From JBBPZA01 sp963728925 (GTDB lineage Bacteria; Actinomycetota; Thermoleophilia; Solirubrobacterales; Solirubrobacteraceae), in the NCBI GenBank assembly GCA_963728925.1, contig CAVSMB010000006.1, positions 1-64,000 on the forward strand: a stretch of DNA of 64,000 bases, given 5' to 3'. Below the pieces are notes generated by a model that was not told the DNA's origin, did no database searches, and saw only the letters and a list, made by a program, of their open reading frames with translations. The translations under genes were made by a program, and so were the position numbers. This document shows, piece by piece, positions 1-9,071 of this stretch (position 1 is its first letter; every line of letters starts with the position of its first letter).

Positions 1-116
1 TCGTCCCGCAACCCGACCGCGACGTCAGCGACGTCGCCGGGCTCGTCGCCGTCGAGCGCTTCCTCTTCGCCGCGCGGCGCGATCAATCCGCCTTGCTGGC
101 CGAGCAGGCGTTCTGA
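1..116 (+). CDS. C-terminal end of an unidentified protein (cut by window edge)
   Basis: Only the last 37 codons are in the window, read from base 3 to a TGA at 114-116. The peptide is acidic and then alanine/leucine-rich, ending LLAEQAF, with codon use like the neighbouring genes (G/C in third positions). No motif identifies the family. The next gene begins 82 bases downstream on the same strand, so the two could be co-transcribed. The call rests on codon character only. Confidence 0.4.
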   Translation, partial: VPQPDRDVSDVAGLVAVERFLFAARRDQSALLAEQAF

Positions 117-198
117 GGAGGCGTGGCGCTCGAGCACGAGCGACACCGGACCGCGGTCTGGCCGGCGTCACGCGCCGGTTGGGAGTAGCGTCGCCGCG

Positions 199-840
199 GT
201 GCGCGAGGTCCTGCCCGGCGTGTTCCATTGGCCCGCGATGCACCCGCGGATCCACCTCGAGGTTTCGTCGTACTGGCTCGACGAGGGCGGAGTGCTCATC
301 GACCCGCTCATCCCACCCGAGGTCGGGCTCGCATGGTTCAGCGACCGCGCCGAGCCCCCGAGTGCGATCCTGCTGTCAAACCGCCACCACTATCGTGACA
401 GCGCGCGCTTTCACGAGGCGTTCGGTTGCCCGGTGTACTGCAACCGCGCCGGGCTGCACGAGTTCACAGACGGCCAGGCGGCGACCGCATTCGATCCCGG
501 CGACACGCTGCCGGGCGGCGTCGTCGCCCATGACGTGGGCGAACTGTGCCCCGACGAGACGGCCCTGCACCTGCCCGCAAGCCGGGCGGTCGTGTTCGCC
601 GACGGGGTCGTCCGCGGCGGCCCGCAGGGACAGACCGGCCCGCTCGGCTTCGTCCCCGACACGCTCATGGACGACCCGCCCACCACCAGGCGGCGCCTGC
701 TCGACGCGTTCGCTCGCCTGCTGGGAGAGCTCGAGTTCGAGCACCTCCTGCTCGCCCACGGCGGGCCCGTCATCGGGGACGGTCGCGTCCAGCTACAGGA
801 GCTCGTGGACGGCGGCGGGCGCCCCGCGTTCGAGATCTAG
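199..840 (+). CDS. Metallo-beta-lactamase-fold-like protein with degenerate metal site
   Basis: A 213-residue protein from a GTG start. The N-terminus (LPGVFHWPAMHPRIHLEVSS) and the layout of alternating strands and loops resemble MBL-fold hydrolases of the glyoxalase II type. The segment equivalent to the HxHxDH motif reads NRHHYRDS near residues 60-67, and the late LLAHGGP stands where PGHGxP is usual. Most zinc ligands therefore appear lost or changed, and an active hydrolase is doubtful. It could be a non-catalytic or sensor-like member. It precedes the stress-gene block on the same strand but is 348 bases from the next gene, so operon membership is unclear. The fold call is moderately sure; no substrate can be named. 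Confidence 0.65.
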   Translation: MREVLPGVFHWPAMHPRIHLEVSSYWLDEGGVLIDPLIPPEVGLAWFSDRAEPPSAILLSNRHHYRDSARFHEAFGCPVYCNRAGLHEFTDGQAATAFDPGDTLPGGVVAHDVGELCPDETALHLPASRAVVFADGVVRGGPQGQTGPLGFVPDTLMDDPPTTRRRLLDAFARLLGELEFEHLLLAHGGPVIGDGRVQLQELVDGGGRPAFEI

Positions 841-1188
841 GTCGCCCGGCGGGGTCTCGTGTGCTCACACCGAAACGCGCGGTCCGGGTTCTCGTTCTGA
901 GGCGGCAAGGCCTGAAGCCGACGGTGCCGGCCGGGGCCGGGGAAGTACCGTAGGTGGGGTGGCTGGCTCGGATTCCGGGAGATCATCGAAAGCGGGCAGC
1001 ACCAGTCGGCCACCCGCTGGGGCGCCGTCGGCGCCCTCAGGATGCGTCGGGAGGGCTCGCAGGGCCCTGGTCGAACGCCGCAGGGCTGAAGGTGTCTGAA
1101 ACGTGCTGCGACGCTGTCGGCGAGCAGCACGGTTGCGGGGACGCCTCGAGCATTCGCATCTTCGCGCGCCGGATTGCCGGGCGCGCGC
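841..1188. other. Gap with no recognised gene
   Basis: No reading frame here has convincing codon use or a recognisable motif. The stretch is G+C-rich with several short GC-rich repeats. I looked for tRNA, cobalamin, SAM, c-di-AMP and c-di-GMP riboswitch cores and found none. It presumably carries the 5' region of the kinase gene that starts at 1189. Confidence 0.5.
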
Positions 1189-2772
1189 ATGATGCCCGCC
1201 CGCGATGTGGCCGAGGACGTCTGTGCCGCGCTCGGGCGCCCGGACTTCTACTCCAGCCGACCCGAGCGCGTGGTCGTGCGCGAGACGCACGTATCGTGGG
1301 TGTTCCTGGCGGGGGATCGCGCCTACAAGCTCAAGAAACCGCTGGTGCTGGCGTTCCTCGATTACGGGACGCCCGAGCGGCGGCGCGAGATGTGTCGCGA
1401 GGAGGTGCGCCTCAACCGCCGACTGGCGCCCGACGTCTACCTTGGCGTGCGCGCGGTCGCGGCGACACGCGGCGGCTTCGAGCTCGGCGCCGAGGTGGAT
1501 CCGCGCGCGGTCGACTATCTCGTGGAGATGCGCCGTTACGACGAGCGCGACACCCTCGCGGCGAGGCTGGAATGCGGTGAGCTGAAGCGCAGCGACATGC
1601 ACGCAGTGGGGCGCGTGCTGGCGGAGTTCCACGCCCAGGCGCCGATTGTGCGGGCGGTCGGGATACCGGCGTTGGCGGTCGCGCGGCGAATGACGGAGAA
1701 CTTCCACGAGTTGCTGGCGATCGTCGAGCAGCGCGCCGAGATCGACCGCGTGCTCGCGCTGGAGCGCTTCGCGCACGCGTTCGTCGTGGCGCACGCACTG
1801 ACGCTGAGCGCCCGATCGCGGCGCGGACGCATTCGGGACGGACATGGTGACCTGCGTGCCGAGCACGTCCTGCTCGACGACAATGTGCGGATCGTCGACT
1901 GCATCGAGTTCGACCAAGACCTGCGCGAGCTCGACGTCGCCGATGACCTGGCGTTCCTGATCATGGACCTTGTCGCGCACGGCGCCGAGCGCTTCGCGCG
2001 GGCGCTCGTTCGCGGCTACCGGGACGCCGGCGGAGACCCCGGTGACGACGCGCTGATCGCCTTCTACGCGGCGTACCGGGCGCTCGTGCGCGCGAAGGTC
2101 GCGCTGCTGCGCGCCGCCCAGCATCCTGCCAAGAGCGCCGCGCACGGCCACGAGAGCGCGCAGGCGCGCGACCTGCTGTCGCTCGCCGAGTGGTTCGCCT
2201 GGCAGGCGAGGCGGCCACTGGCGATTGTCGTCTGCGGGGTGCCGGCGAGCGGCAAGACACATCTCGCCGAGACGCTCGCCTCGCTCTCGGGTCTTGCGCA
2301 CCTGAGCTCCGATATCACGCGCAAGCGGCTCGCCGGCATCGCGCCCGAGAAGCGGGCCCCCGCCGACGTCTACGGCGCCGAATTCAGCGCCCTCACCTAC
2401 GCCGAGCTCGGCCGTCGGGCCGCCCGCCAGGTCGCCGCCCGCGGCGGCGCCATCGTCGACGCGACGTTCCGCCATCGCGCGGACCGCGACGCGTTCGCCG
2501 CCGCGTTCGCCGGCGCCGCGCCGCTGCTGTTCGTCGAGTGCCACGCCCCGGCGGCGGTGCTCGCCCAGCGCGCCGCGAAGCGCGATCGTGAGCCCGGCCA
2601 TGTCTCGGACGCGAACCTCGCTGTCGCGACCCGTGAGCGCTCGAGCTGGGAGCCGCTCGACGAGGTCGCGCCCGGCGCGCACTTGGCGCTGCGTACCGAC
2701 CGTCGGGTCGAGGACACCGCCGTCGACCTGCTCGCGCTGCTCGACCAGCGCATAGCGCGCATCGGCGCGTGA
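1189..2772 (+). CDS. Bifunctional aminoglycoside-phosphotransferase-like / P-loop kinase protein
   Basis: About 527 residues in two domains. The N-terminal half is a protein-kinase-like phosphotransferase: YKLKKP lysine region near residue 45, a DGHGDLRAEHVLL catalytic loop and the following VDCIEFD metal-binding stretch. The C-terminal part (from about residue 345) is an AAA_33/zeta-toxin-like P-loop kinase with Walker A GVPASGKT, lysine near 356. This architecture is that of M. tuberculosis Rv2004c, a DosR dormancy-regulon protein whose substrate is unknown. ATG codons lie at 1189 and 1192, and an in-frame TTG at 1174 is less likely. The stop overlaps the GTG of the P-type ATPase (GTGA at 2769-2772), implying translational coupling. 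Confidence 0.85.
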   Translation: MMPARDVAEDVCAALGRPDFYSSRPERVVVRETHVSWVFLAGDRAYKLKKPLVLAFLDYGTPERRREMCREEVRLNRRLAPDVYLGVRAVAATRGGFELGAEVDPRAVDYLVEMRRYDERDTLAARLECGELKRSDMHAVGRVLAEFHAQAPIVRAVGIPALAVARRMTENFHELLAIVEQRAEIDRVLALERFAHAFVVAHALTLSARSRRGRIRDGHGDLRAEHVLLDDNVRIVDCIEFDQDLRELDVADDLAFLIMDLVAHGAERFARALVRGYRDAGGDPGDDALIAFYAAYRALVRAKVALLRAAQHPAKSAAHGHESAQARDLLSLAEWFAWQARRPLAIVVCGVPASGKTHLAETLASLSGLAHLSSDITRKRLAGIAPEKRAPADVYGAEFSALTYAELGRRAARQVAARGGAIVDATFRHRADRDAFAAAFAGAAPLLFVECHAPAAVLAQRAAKRDREPGHVSDANLAVATRERSSWEPLDEVAPGAHLALRTDRRVEDTAVDLLALLDQRIARIGA

Positions 2773-5528
2773 GCGACCCAGCCGAGCTGGGCACGCCGGC
2801 GCCGGCGCCTGATCCCGAGGAGCGGATCGAGTTGCTGTTGCGTGACCTGCGCAGCTCGCGGTCGGGCCTGTCCTCGCGCGAGGCACAGCGCCGAATCGTG
2901 CAGTTCGGCGGCAACGTGCTCGCGCGCCGCGGTGGACGGCGCTGGCCGCGGGAGCTGGTGCAGCAGTTCACGCATCCGCTGGCGCTGCTGCTGTGGGCGG
3001 CCGCGGGCCTGGCGTGGGCGGCGGGGATCGTGGCCGTGGCGGTGGCGATCGTCGTCGTGATCGTGATCAACGCCGTCTTCGCGTTCGTCCAGGAGATGCA
3101 GGCCGAGCGGGCGGTGGAGGCGCTGGCGGCGTATCTGCCGCCACAGGCCAAGGTGCTGCGCGACGGGCGCGAGCAGGTCATCGACGCCGCCGAGCTCGTC
3201 CCCGGCGACCTGCTGGTGATCGACGAGGGCGACCGGATCTCGGCCGACGCCCGGCTGCTGTCCGGCGCCGTCGAGGTCGACCTGTCGACCCTGACCGGTG
3301 AATCGATGCCCGTGTTTCGCTCCGCGAGCTTGCTGGACACCACCGTGCCGGTGCTGCAGGCGCGCGACCTGGTGTTCTCGGGCTCGACGTGCACCGAGGG
3401 CGAGGCGCGGGCGCTGGTGTTCGCGACCGGGATGCGCACCGAGCTGGGGCGGATCGCCGCGCTGTCGGAGCGGGTGGAGAAGGAGGAGAGCCCGCTGGAG
3501 GCGCAGGTCCGCCGTGTGGCGTGGGTGATCGCGCTGATCGCTGTGGTCACCGGTGTGGCGTTCGTGCCGATCGCGGTGTTCGGAGCGGGGTTGTCGGTGC
3601 GCGACGCGGTCGTGTTCGCCGTCGGGCTGCTGGTCGGCAACGTACCCGAGGGCCTGCTGCCGGTGATCACGCTGGCGCTGGCGGTCGGGGTGCGGGGGCT
3701 CGTGCGCCGCGGGGCGGTGGTCAAGCGACTGAGCGCGGTGGAGACGCTGGGCTCCACCAGCGTGATCTGCACCGACAAGACCGGGACGCTCACCGAGAAC
3801 CGGATGCAGGCCACCGTTGTTTGGACGGCGCCGCAGACGCTCGAGCTCGAGGCCGGCGACGCGCGCCCCCGCGACGACACGCTGTCCGCGCTGGCGCTCG
3901 CGATGGCCGCGTGCAACAACGCCCAGCTGGACGGGTCCGCCGGCGATCCCACCGAGCTGGCGATGCTGGCCGCAGCCGGACGGCTGGGCGCGAACGTCGG
4001 CCTCGCCGAGCGCGAGCGCGACCGTCGCCGGCGGTTTCAGTTCGATCCCGAGCTCAAGCTCATGTCGACCGTCGACGAGCGCGACGGCCGGCTGTGGGTG
4101 AACGCCAAGGGCGCACCGGAGGCGCTGGTCTCGCGTTGCGCGACCGTGGTCTGGAGCGACGGGCGCGAGCGCCCGTTCGGTGCCGAGGAGCGCGCCGAGG
4201 TCGACCGCCTCGTCGCGAGCTACGCCGGTGAGGGCCTGCGTGTGCTCGGCGTGGCGCGCCGCCACCTCGACCCCGACGACGCGGTACCCGAGCGGCGCGA
4301 GGAGGCCGAGAGGGATCTGTGCTTCCTCGGGCTGGTCGCGATGCTGGACCCGCCCCGCGCCGAGGTCCCGGACGCCGTCGCTGCGTGCCACCGAGCGGGG
4401 ATCCGCATCATCGTGGTCACCGGCGACCACGGCCTGACCGCCGCGGCGATCGCGCGGCGCGTGGGGGTCGCTCGCACAGGGCTGACGATCATCACCGGCG
4501 AGCAGCTCGACGCCATGAGCGAGCCCGAGCTCGACGAGCTGCTGCGCGAGGGCCGCGAGCTGATCTTCGCGCGCAGCTCACCGGAGGCCAAGCTGCGCAT
4601 CGCCGATGCGCTGCGCGCCGAGCAGCACGTCGTCGCGATGACCGGCGACGGCGTCAACGACGCACCTGCGCTGCGCCGCGCCGACATCGGCGTCGCGATG
4701 GGCCGCTCGGGCACCGACGTCGCCCGCGAGGCCGCGACGATGGTCCTCACCGACGACAACTTCGCCACGATCGTCGTCGCGATCGAGGCCGGCCGCCGCG
4801 TCTACGACAACATCCGCAAGTTCCTGCTCTACATCTTCGCCCACACCACCCCCGAGGTCACCCCGTTCCTCGTGTTCGCGCTCGGCGGCGGCGCGATCCC
4901 CCTGCCGCTGACGGTCCTGCAGCTGCTCGCCTTCGACGTCGGCACCGAGACGCTGCCGGCGCTCGCGCTCGGCCGCGAGCCCGCTGAGCCCGGCCTGATG
5001 CAGCGCCCTCCCCGCAAGCGCTCGGAGAGCGTGATCCAACCCCCGATGCTGCTGCGCGCGTGGCTCTTCCTCGGAGTCATCTGCGCCGCCCTGCAGATGA
5101 CCGGGTTCTTCTACGTCCTGCACCGCGCCGGCTGGCACCCCGGCGATCCGACCGGCAGCGGTCACCCGCTCCACCACGCCTACCAGCAGGCAACCACCAT
5201 GACCCTCCTCGGCATGATCGCCGGCCAGATCGGCACCGCCTTCGCCGCGCGCACCGACCGCGCCTCGCTGCGCTCGGTCGGCGTGCTCAGGAACCGCCTG
5301 CTGCTCTGGGGCATCGCCTTCGAGCTCGTTCTCGCGGCGATCCTGATCTACACCCCGGTCTTCCAGAGCCTGCTCGCCACCGCGGCGCTCGACCCCGGCA
5401 TGCTGCTGTTCGTCGCCCCGTTCCCGTTCATCGTGTGGGGCGCCGACGAGCTGCGCCGCTGGGCGCTACGACGGCGCAGCGCGCGCGACGCGACCGGCGT
5501 GCCCGCGAACGCGGCCGGCGAGCGGTGA
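2769..5528 (+). CDS. P-type cation-transporting ATPase, P2 (Na,K-ATPase-like) type
   Basis: A 919-residue membrane pump that couples ATP hydrolysis to cation export. Phosphorylation motif DKTGT has its Asp at about residue 336; the M4 motif PEGLLP starts near 293; the hinge GDGVND lies at about 626-631; a TGES-type actuator loop is present (STLTGESMP). The C-terminal membrane half (TTPEVTPFLVFALGG, FDVGTETLPALALGRE) is closer to eukaryotic Na,K/H,K-ATPase M5-M6 than to heavy-metal pumps, and there are no N-terminal metal-binding CxxC motifs. The ion is not certain: Na+, K+ or Ca2+ are possible. The GTG start overlaps the upstream kinase stop, so the two are coupled. CtpF is the analogous pump in the DosR regulon. 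Confidence 0.9.
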   Translation: MSDPAELGTPAPAPDPEERIELLLRDLRSSRSGLSSREAQRRIVQFGGNVLARRGGRRWPRELVQQFTHPLALLLWAAAGLAWAAGIVAVAVAIVVVIVINAVFAFVQEMQAERAVEALAAYLPPQAKVLRDGREQVIDAAELVPGDLLVIDEGDRISADARLLSGAVEVDLSTLTGESMPVFRSASLLDTTVPVLQARDLVFSGSTCTEGEARALVFATGMRTELGRIAALSERVEKEESPLEAQVRRVAWVIALIAVVTGVAFVPIAVFGAGLSVRDAVVFAVGLLVGNVPEGLLPVITLALAVGVRGLVRRGAVVKRLSAVETLGSTSVICTDKTGTLTENRMQATVVWTAPQTLELEAGDARPRDDTLSALALAMAACNNAQLDGSAGDPTELAMLAAAGRLGANVGLAERERDRRRRFQFDPELKLMSTVDERDGRLWVNAKGAPEALVSRCATVVWSDGRERPFGAEERAEVDRLVASYAGEGLRVLGVARRHLDPDDAVPERREEAERDLCFLGLVAMLDPPRAEVPDAVAACHRAGIRIIVVTGDHGLTAAAIARRVGVARTGLTIITGEQLDAMSEPELDELLREGRELIFARSSPEAKLRIADALRAEQHVVAMTGDGVNDAPALRRADIGVAMGRSGTDVAREAATMVLTDDNFATIVVAIEAGRRVYDNIRKFLLYIFAHTTPEVTPFLVFALGGGAIPLPLTVLQLLAFDVGTETLPALALGREPAEPGLMQRPPRKRSESVIQPPMLLRAWLFLGVICAALQMTGFFYVLHRAGWHPGDPTGSGHPLHHAYQQATTMTLLGMIAGQIGTAFAARTDRASLRSVGVLRNRLLLWGIAFELVLAAILIYTPVFQSLLATAALDPGMLLFVAPFPFIVWGADELRRWALRRRSARDATGVPANAAGER

Positions 5529-5579
5529 GCGATTCGGCCAGGCGGCACACGTCTGGGACCTGACCGCGTCGCCGCACCG

Positions 5580-6605
5580 TCACGAGCCTCGGTCCGGTTC
5601 CACTGCCGTCGCCTGCGAAGGGCGAACCGTCACGTGGGCCGCGAGCAGTTCGATCTCCTCGCGCGTGCCCGTTCCGAGGCCGCGGCGTGTGGCGTTCAGG
5701 GCGCCGGCTGCCATTCCCAGGCGCAACCCGTCGGTCATCTCCATGCCGCGAGCGAGTCCGACACCGGTGGCCGCGAACATCGAGTCCCCGGTCCCGCGCT
5801 CGTCCAGCGCCTCGAACTGCGGGCCGACGAGCTCCAGCTCCTGCGGGTGCTGCCCGTCGGTGATCAGCACCGCGGACGCTGCTGCGCGCGAAACGAGTAC
5901 GTGCCGCGCGCCGGCCGCGTTTAGCCGATGCGCACCGACGACGAGATCCGAGAGCGCGCCGCTCGCGGCGTAGCCCTCCGAGACGATCTCTTCCTCGCTG
6001 ATCCTCAGCAGCTGGACACCCTGCTGCAGCGTGGCTCGCAGCGGCGGACCGGTCAGGTCGGCGACGACCAGCTTGCCGTCGGCGCGCAGATCGCCGATCA
6101 GCCGGCGGTAGAGATCGGCGTCGACGACGTCGTCGGGCTGGCAGCCGGTCACGAGCGTCACGTCGGCATCCAGGCCGGCGGCGAGCGTGATCCCGTACAG
6201 CTCATCCGACGCGTGACGGTCCAGCGGCCTGCTCTCGACGCTCACGACCTCGACGCGTTCGCCGCTGCGACGGTCGTGCACGTACACCCCGTTCGGGGTC
6301 TGCGCGTCTGCCGCTCGCAGCGTGAGCGGCTGGGCCTCGATCAGCCCGCGCAGGACGCACCCGGGCTCGCCGCCAAGAGCACAGCAGAGCACGACGTCGG
6401 CACCGAGCGTCGCGGCCAGATGAGCGACCCAGAAGCCCTGGCCGCCGGAATGAAGGTGCACCTCCGCTCGATCCGATCCCGGCTCGATCGCGACGGTGAG
6501 CAGCGGCGACGGCCCGAACACCGCGATCCGCTCGCGCGTCTCCGGGTGCGCCGCGGAGTCAGCGTGGGCGCCTGCGCGTCGCCGATGCCACGATCCCCGC
6601 CTCAC
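5580..6605 (-). CDS. PfkB-family carbohydrate kinase
   Basis: About 341 residues of a ribokinase/PfkB-type sugar kinase, transferring ATP phosphate to a sugar or nucleoside. The N-terminus carries the substrate-binding glycine pair (HSGGQGFWVAHLAATLGADV). The C-terminal PfkB signature is ERGTGDSMFAATGVGLARGM, whose GTGD aspartate is the expected base. I place the start at GTG 6605 because it overlaps the phosphatase stop as GTGA; a longer upstream frame exists but overlaps that gene heavily and is arginine-rich. Paired with an inositol-monophosphatase-like enzyme, it may belong to a sugar-phosphate cycle. Its placement beside other DosR-like genes recalls Rv2029c (PfkB). Substrate unknown. 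Confidence 0.85.
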   Translation of the reverse strand: MRRGSWHRRRAGAHADSAAHPETRERIAVFGPSPLLTVAIEPGSDRAEVHLHSGGQGFWVAHLAATLGADVVLCCALGGEPGCVLRGLIEAQPLTLRAADAQTPNGVYVHDRRSGERVEVVSVESRPLDRHASDELYGITLAAGLDADVTLVTGCQPDDVVDADLYRRLIGDLRADGKLVVADLTGPPLRATLQQGVQLLRISEEEIVSEGYAASGALSDLVVGAHRLNAAGARHVLVSRAAASAVLITDGQHPQELELVGPQFEALDERGTGDSMFAATGVGLARGMEMTDGLRLGMAAGALNATRRGLGTGTREEIELLAAHVTVRPSQATAVEPDRGS

Positions 6606-7411
6606 ATCGCCCCCACCACGATGCCGCGCACCGCCTCCGCCAGCGAGGGAGCAGACGCGATCGTGAAGCGCGAGTCGGCGTCGTGGGAGGAGCCGTCGTA
6701 GTCGAACACGACGCCACCGGCTTCGCGGACGAGCAACAACCCCGCCGTCACGTCCCACGGCAGGTTGGACAGCATCAGGGTGGCGTGCAGGCGCCCGGCG
6801 GCAAGCCACGCCAGGTCCAACGCGGCGGAGCCGTGCATACGCACGCGCAGGCTCTCCCGTGCGAGCCGCGTGAGCGCCGCGAGATGCACACGGTTCTCCT
6901 CCTCGGAGCCGACGCCGACCTTGAAGTCCGACAGGCCGATCATCGCCTCGTGCAGGTCACCCACCTCGGAGATCGCGATCCTCGCGCCGTTGACGTACGC
7001 GCCGTGGCCCTCGCGGGCGATGAAGCGCTCGCCGAGCAGCGGCGTGTCGACGATCCCGAGGACCGGCTGCCCCGAGATCAACAGCGACAGCGAGATCGCG
7101 CACAGCGGACTGTCCTTGGCGAAGTTGATCGTCCCGTCGATCGGATCGAGCACCCAGCGCGGGCGCTCCGCGTGGTCGTCGCCGCCCTCCTCCTCGCCGA
7201 GGAAGGGGACGTCGGGCGCGGCGGTCGCGAGCGCCGTCTTGATCGCTGTCTCGATCTGCAGATCGACGCCGGTGGCGAAGTCACGATCGCCCTTGGCGAT
7301 CAGCGCGCCGATATGCGATCGACCCCGGCGCAGGATGCCCGCGCCGACGTCGACCGCCTGCTCGGCCGCGAGCAGCAAGCCGGCGTCGGTTCCCCGCGGA
7401 TCGATCGTCAT
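6602..7411 (-). CDS. Inositol monophosphatase family protein
   Basis: A 269-residue Mg2+-dependent phosphatase of the IMPase/FBPase/CysQ superfamily. The metal site is visible as FLGEEEGGDD followed by WVLDPIDGTINFAK (DPIDGT motif), and the C-terminal WDVTAGLLLVREAGG supplies the third Asp. The ATG at 7411 is chosen over upstream in-frame starts because it matches the family's usual N-terminal length. It is the first gene of a two-gene unit: its TGA overlaps the kinase GTG. Substrates in this family range from inositol phosphate and fructose-1,6-bisphosphate to PAP, and the sequence alone does not decide. Confidence 0.88.
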   Translation of the reverse strand: MTIDPRGTDAGLLLAAEQAVDVGAGILRRGRSHIGALIAKGDRDFATGVDLQIETAIKTALATAAPDVPFLGEEEGGDDHAERPRWVLDPIDGTINFAKDSPLCAISLSLLISGQPVLGIVDTPLLGERFIAREGHGAYVNGARIAISEVGDLHEAMIGLSDFKVGVGSEEENRVHLAALTRLARESLRVRMHGSAALDLAWLAAGRLHATLMLSNLPWDVTAGLLLVREAGGVVFDYDGSSHDADSRFTIASAPSLAEAVRGIVVGAM

Positions 7412-7457
7412 GGGCGTCAAACGTCCGCCGCGCGCGTCGTGATGGCGGTCGCCGACG

Positions 7458-7598
7458 CTACCCGGGAAGGCAGAAGATCTCGCTGCTCTTCCAGGTCGAG
7501 CCGAGCTTCTCAGCAACACCCGCCGGCGGAGCACCACTGACCAGCCGGCACTCTTGGCCGGAGGCGAAGAGCGGGTGGGTACGGGCGCCGCGTGTCAC
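7458..7598 (-). CDS. Possible 46-residue small protein
   Basis: In the 305-base gap between the esterase stop and the phosphatase start there is a short frame from GTG 7598 encoding VTRGARTHPLFASGQE and ending SSEIFCLPG. It has ordinary amino-acid composition, unlike the arginine-rich shadow frames around it, and contains two cysteines. A TACAAT hexamer (7611-7616, minus strand) lies 12 bases before the GTG and could be a -10 element. No family is recognised, and it could equally be chance. Confidence 0.28.
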   Translation of the reverse strand: MTRGARTHPLFASGQECRLVSGAPPAGVAEKLGSTWKSSEIFCLPG

Positions 7599-7716
7599 GA
7601 TGATGCGACCATTGTACAAGGACCGCTCCCTGCCCCCTTGCCCCGTTCTCGCGGCGCCGCGGAGCAGCGTTTCGGCGGAGAACATCGAGAGCCGCCGCTC
7701 GGGGCCAGCGCGGAGA

Positions 7717-9066
7717 CTAGACCCCCGAGGGGTAGGTCTCGGGAGGCTCACCGAACTCCCACCCGGCGGTCCGCTCCAGCGGCTCCACCGCGCGGGTCTC
7801 GTCGAGATGGATGACGGCGTCGAACTGGGAGGCGATCCGGGCCAGGAAGTAGTGGCTCTGACGCTCCGTCTCCGGACGGTAGATGACGCCGATCGCGCGT
7901 TCCAGGCGCGGCGTTCGCAACGCCGAAGCGCCACCGCCGTCCGTGAGCCTCAGCAAGAAGCGAGGGTCCTCGTGCTCGTGGAAGAGTCGCTCGTAGCTCT
8001 CGGGCAGCGCCGGGCGAACCCGCTTGCGCTCGGCCGGTGCGTCCCAGGCCGAGGCCGCGGTGACGGTCCCCTGGAAGGTCGTAAACCCCACGAGCACCGC
8101 GGCGCCCGGGTGTCGCGATCGGGTGAGCTGGCCGAGGTTGTGTTCGCCGCGCTCGCGCATCTGTGTCTGCCGCGCATCGCCGACATGAGAGTTGTGCTCC
8201 CAGACGACGAGCTTCGCGCGCTCCCCGCGGCGTTGGAGGTGGGCCAGGAGACTGTCGAGCGTGTCCGCCATGTGGGTGTCCCGCAGGTTCCAGGAGGAGA
8301 CGTGGGCGGCGAACATCGTCCTGTAGTACTGCTCGGCGTCGGCGACCAGGCGCGCGTTCTGCTCGGCGTAGAACTGGTCGTCCTCGGCGGCGAGCCCGTC
8401 GCGGCGCAGGTAACCGACCGAGTTGCGATGCAGCTCCAGCAGCTGCTCGACCACGCCGCGCCGGCAGGACTCGCTGATTCCCAGGCTGACCGCCCTTCCG
8501 TACTCCTGGCTCTCGCCGCCGAAGTGCTCGAAGCATGCGTACCTTTCCCGGGCCCGATCCGCGGCCGGGGGATCGATCTTCTGCAGGTAGGCGATCACCT
8601 CCTCGATCGACGTATAGAGGCTGTACAGATCGAGCCCGTAGAACCCGACGGCGTCAGCGGGGCTGCGGCTGTCGTTGTGCGCACGCAGCCAGCCGACGAA
8701 GTCGAGCACCTCGGCGTTGCGCCACATCCATGTCGGGAAGCGCCTGAACCCCCGCAGCGACTCCTCGGCGTCCGCGTCCTCGGGGGCCCCGCGCACGTAG
8801 CGGTTGACGCGGTAGGCATCCGGCCAATCGGCTTCCACCGCGACTCCGGTGAAGCCCTTCTCCTCGATCAGCCTGCGGGTGATCAACGCGCGCTCCCGGT
8901 AGAACTCGTGCGTGCCGTGAGAGGCCTCGCCGAGCAGGACGAGGCCGGCGTCCCCAATCAACTCGAGCAGCGGGTCGTAGTCGTCTGGCGAACCGTTGAG
9001 AGCGTGCGCCGCTCGCATCAGGGCGTCCACCGTTGCGTCGCGGCCAGTTGTCGTCAGCCGGGGCAT
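7717..9066 (-). CDS. Erythromycin esterase family protein
   Basis: About 449 residues of the erythromycin-esterase/succinoglycan-biosynthesis-like superfamily (EreA-like). The diagnostic GEASHGTHEFY (catalytic Glu/His block near residue 50), the following VAVEADWPDAY and the later WEHNSHVGD are all present. True macrolide esterases are a minority of the family; most members have unknown substrates and sit in stress loci. The ATG at 9066 lies 5 bases after the stop of the phosphoribosyltransferase-hydrolase gene, with a GAGG upstream, so the two are one operon. In M. tuberculosis Rv2030c a phosphoribosyltransferase and this esterase domain are one polypeptide, which supports a shared function. 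Confidence 0.88.
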   Translation of the reverse strand: MPRLTTTGRDATVDALMRAAHALNGSPDDYDPLLELIGDAGLVLLGEASHGTHEFYRERALITRRLIEEKGFTGVAVEADWPDAYRVNRYVRGAPEDADAEESLRGFRRFPTWMWRNAEVLDFVGWLRAHNDSRSPADAVGFYGLDLYSLYTSIEEVIAYLQKIDPPAADRARERYACFEHFGGESQEYGRAVSLGISESCRRGVVEQLLELHRNSVGYLRRDGLAAEDDQFYAEQNARLVADAEQYYRTMFAAHVSSWNLRDTHMADTLDSLLAHLQRRGERAKLVVWEHNSHVGDARQTQMRERGEHNLGQLTRSRHPGAAVLVGFTTFQGTVTAASAWDAPAERKRVRPALPESYERLFHEHEDPRFLLRLTDGGGASALRTPRLERAIGVIYRPETERQSHYFLARIASQFDAVIHLDETRAVEPLERTAGWEFGEPPETYPSGV

Positions 9067-9071
9067 CGAGC

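Noticed and set aside
841..1188. Possible riboswitch or structured RNA before the kinase gene
   Set aside because: GC-rich repeats are present, but none of the conserved cores of cobalamin, SAM, ydaO or c-di-GMP riboswitches could be matched.
865..4430. Very long minus-strand open frames opposite the kinase and P-type ATPase genes
   Set aside because: They are Arg/His/Gln-rich mirror frames of well-supported plus-strand genes; no motifs. High G+C suppresses stop codons in such shadows.
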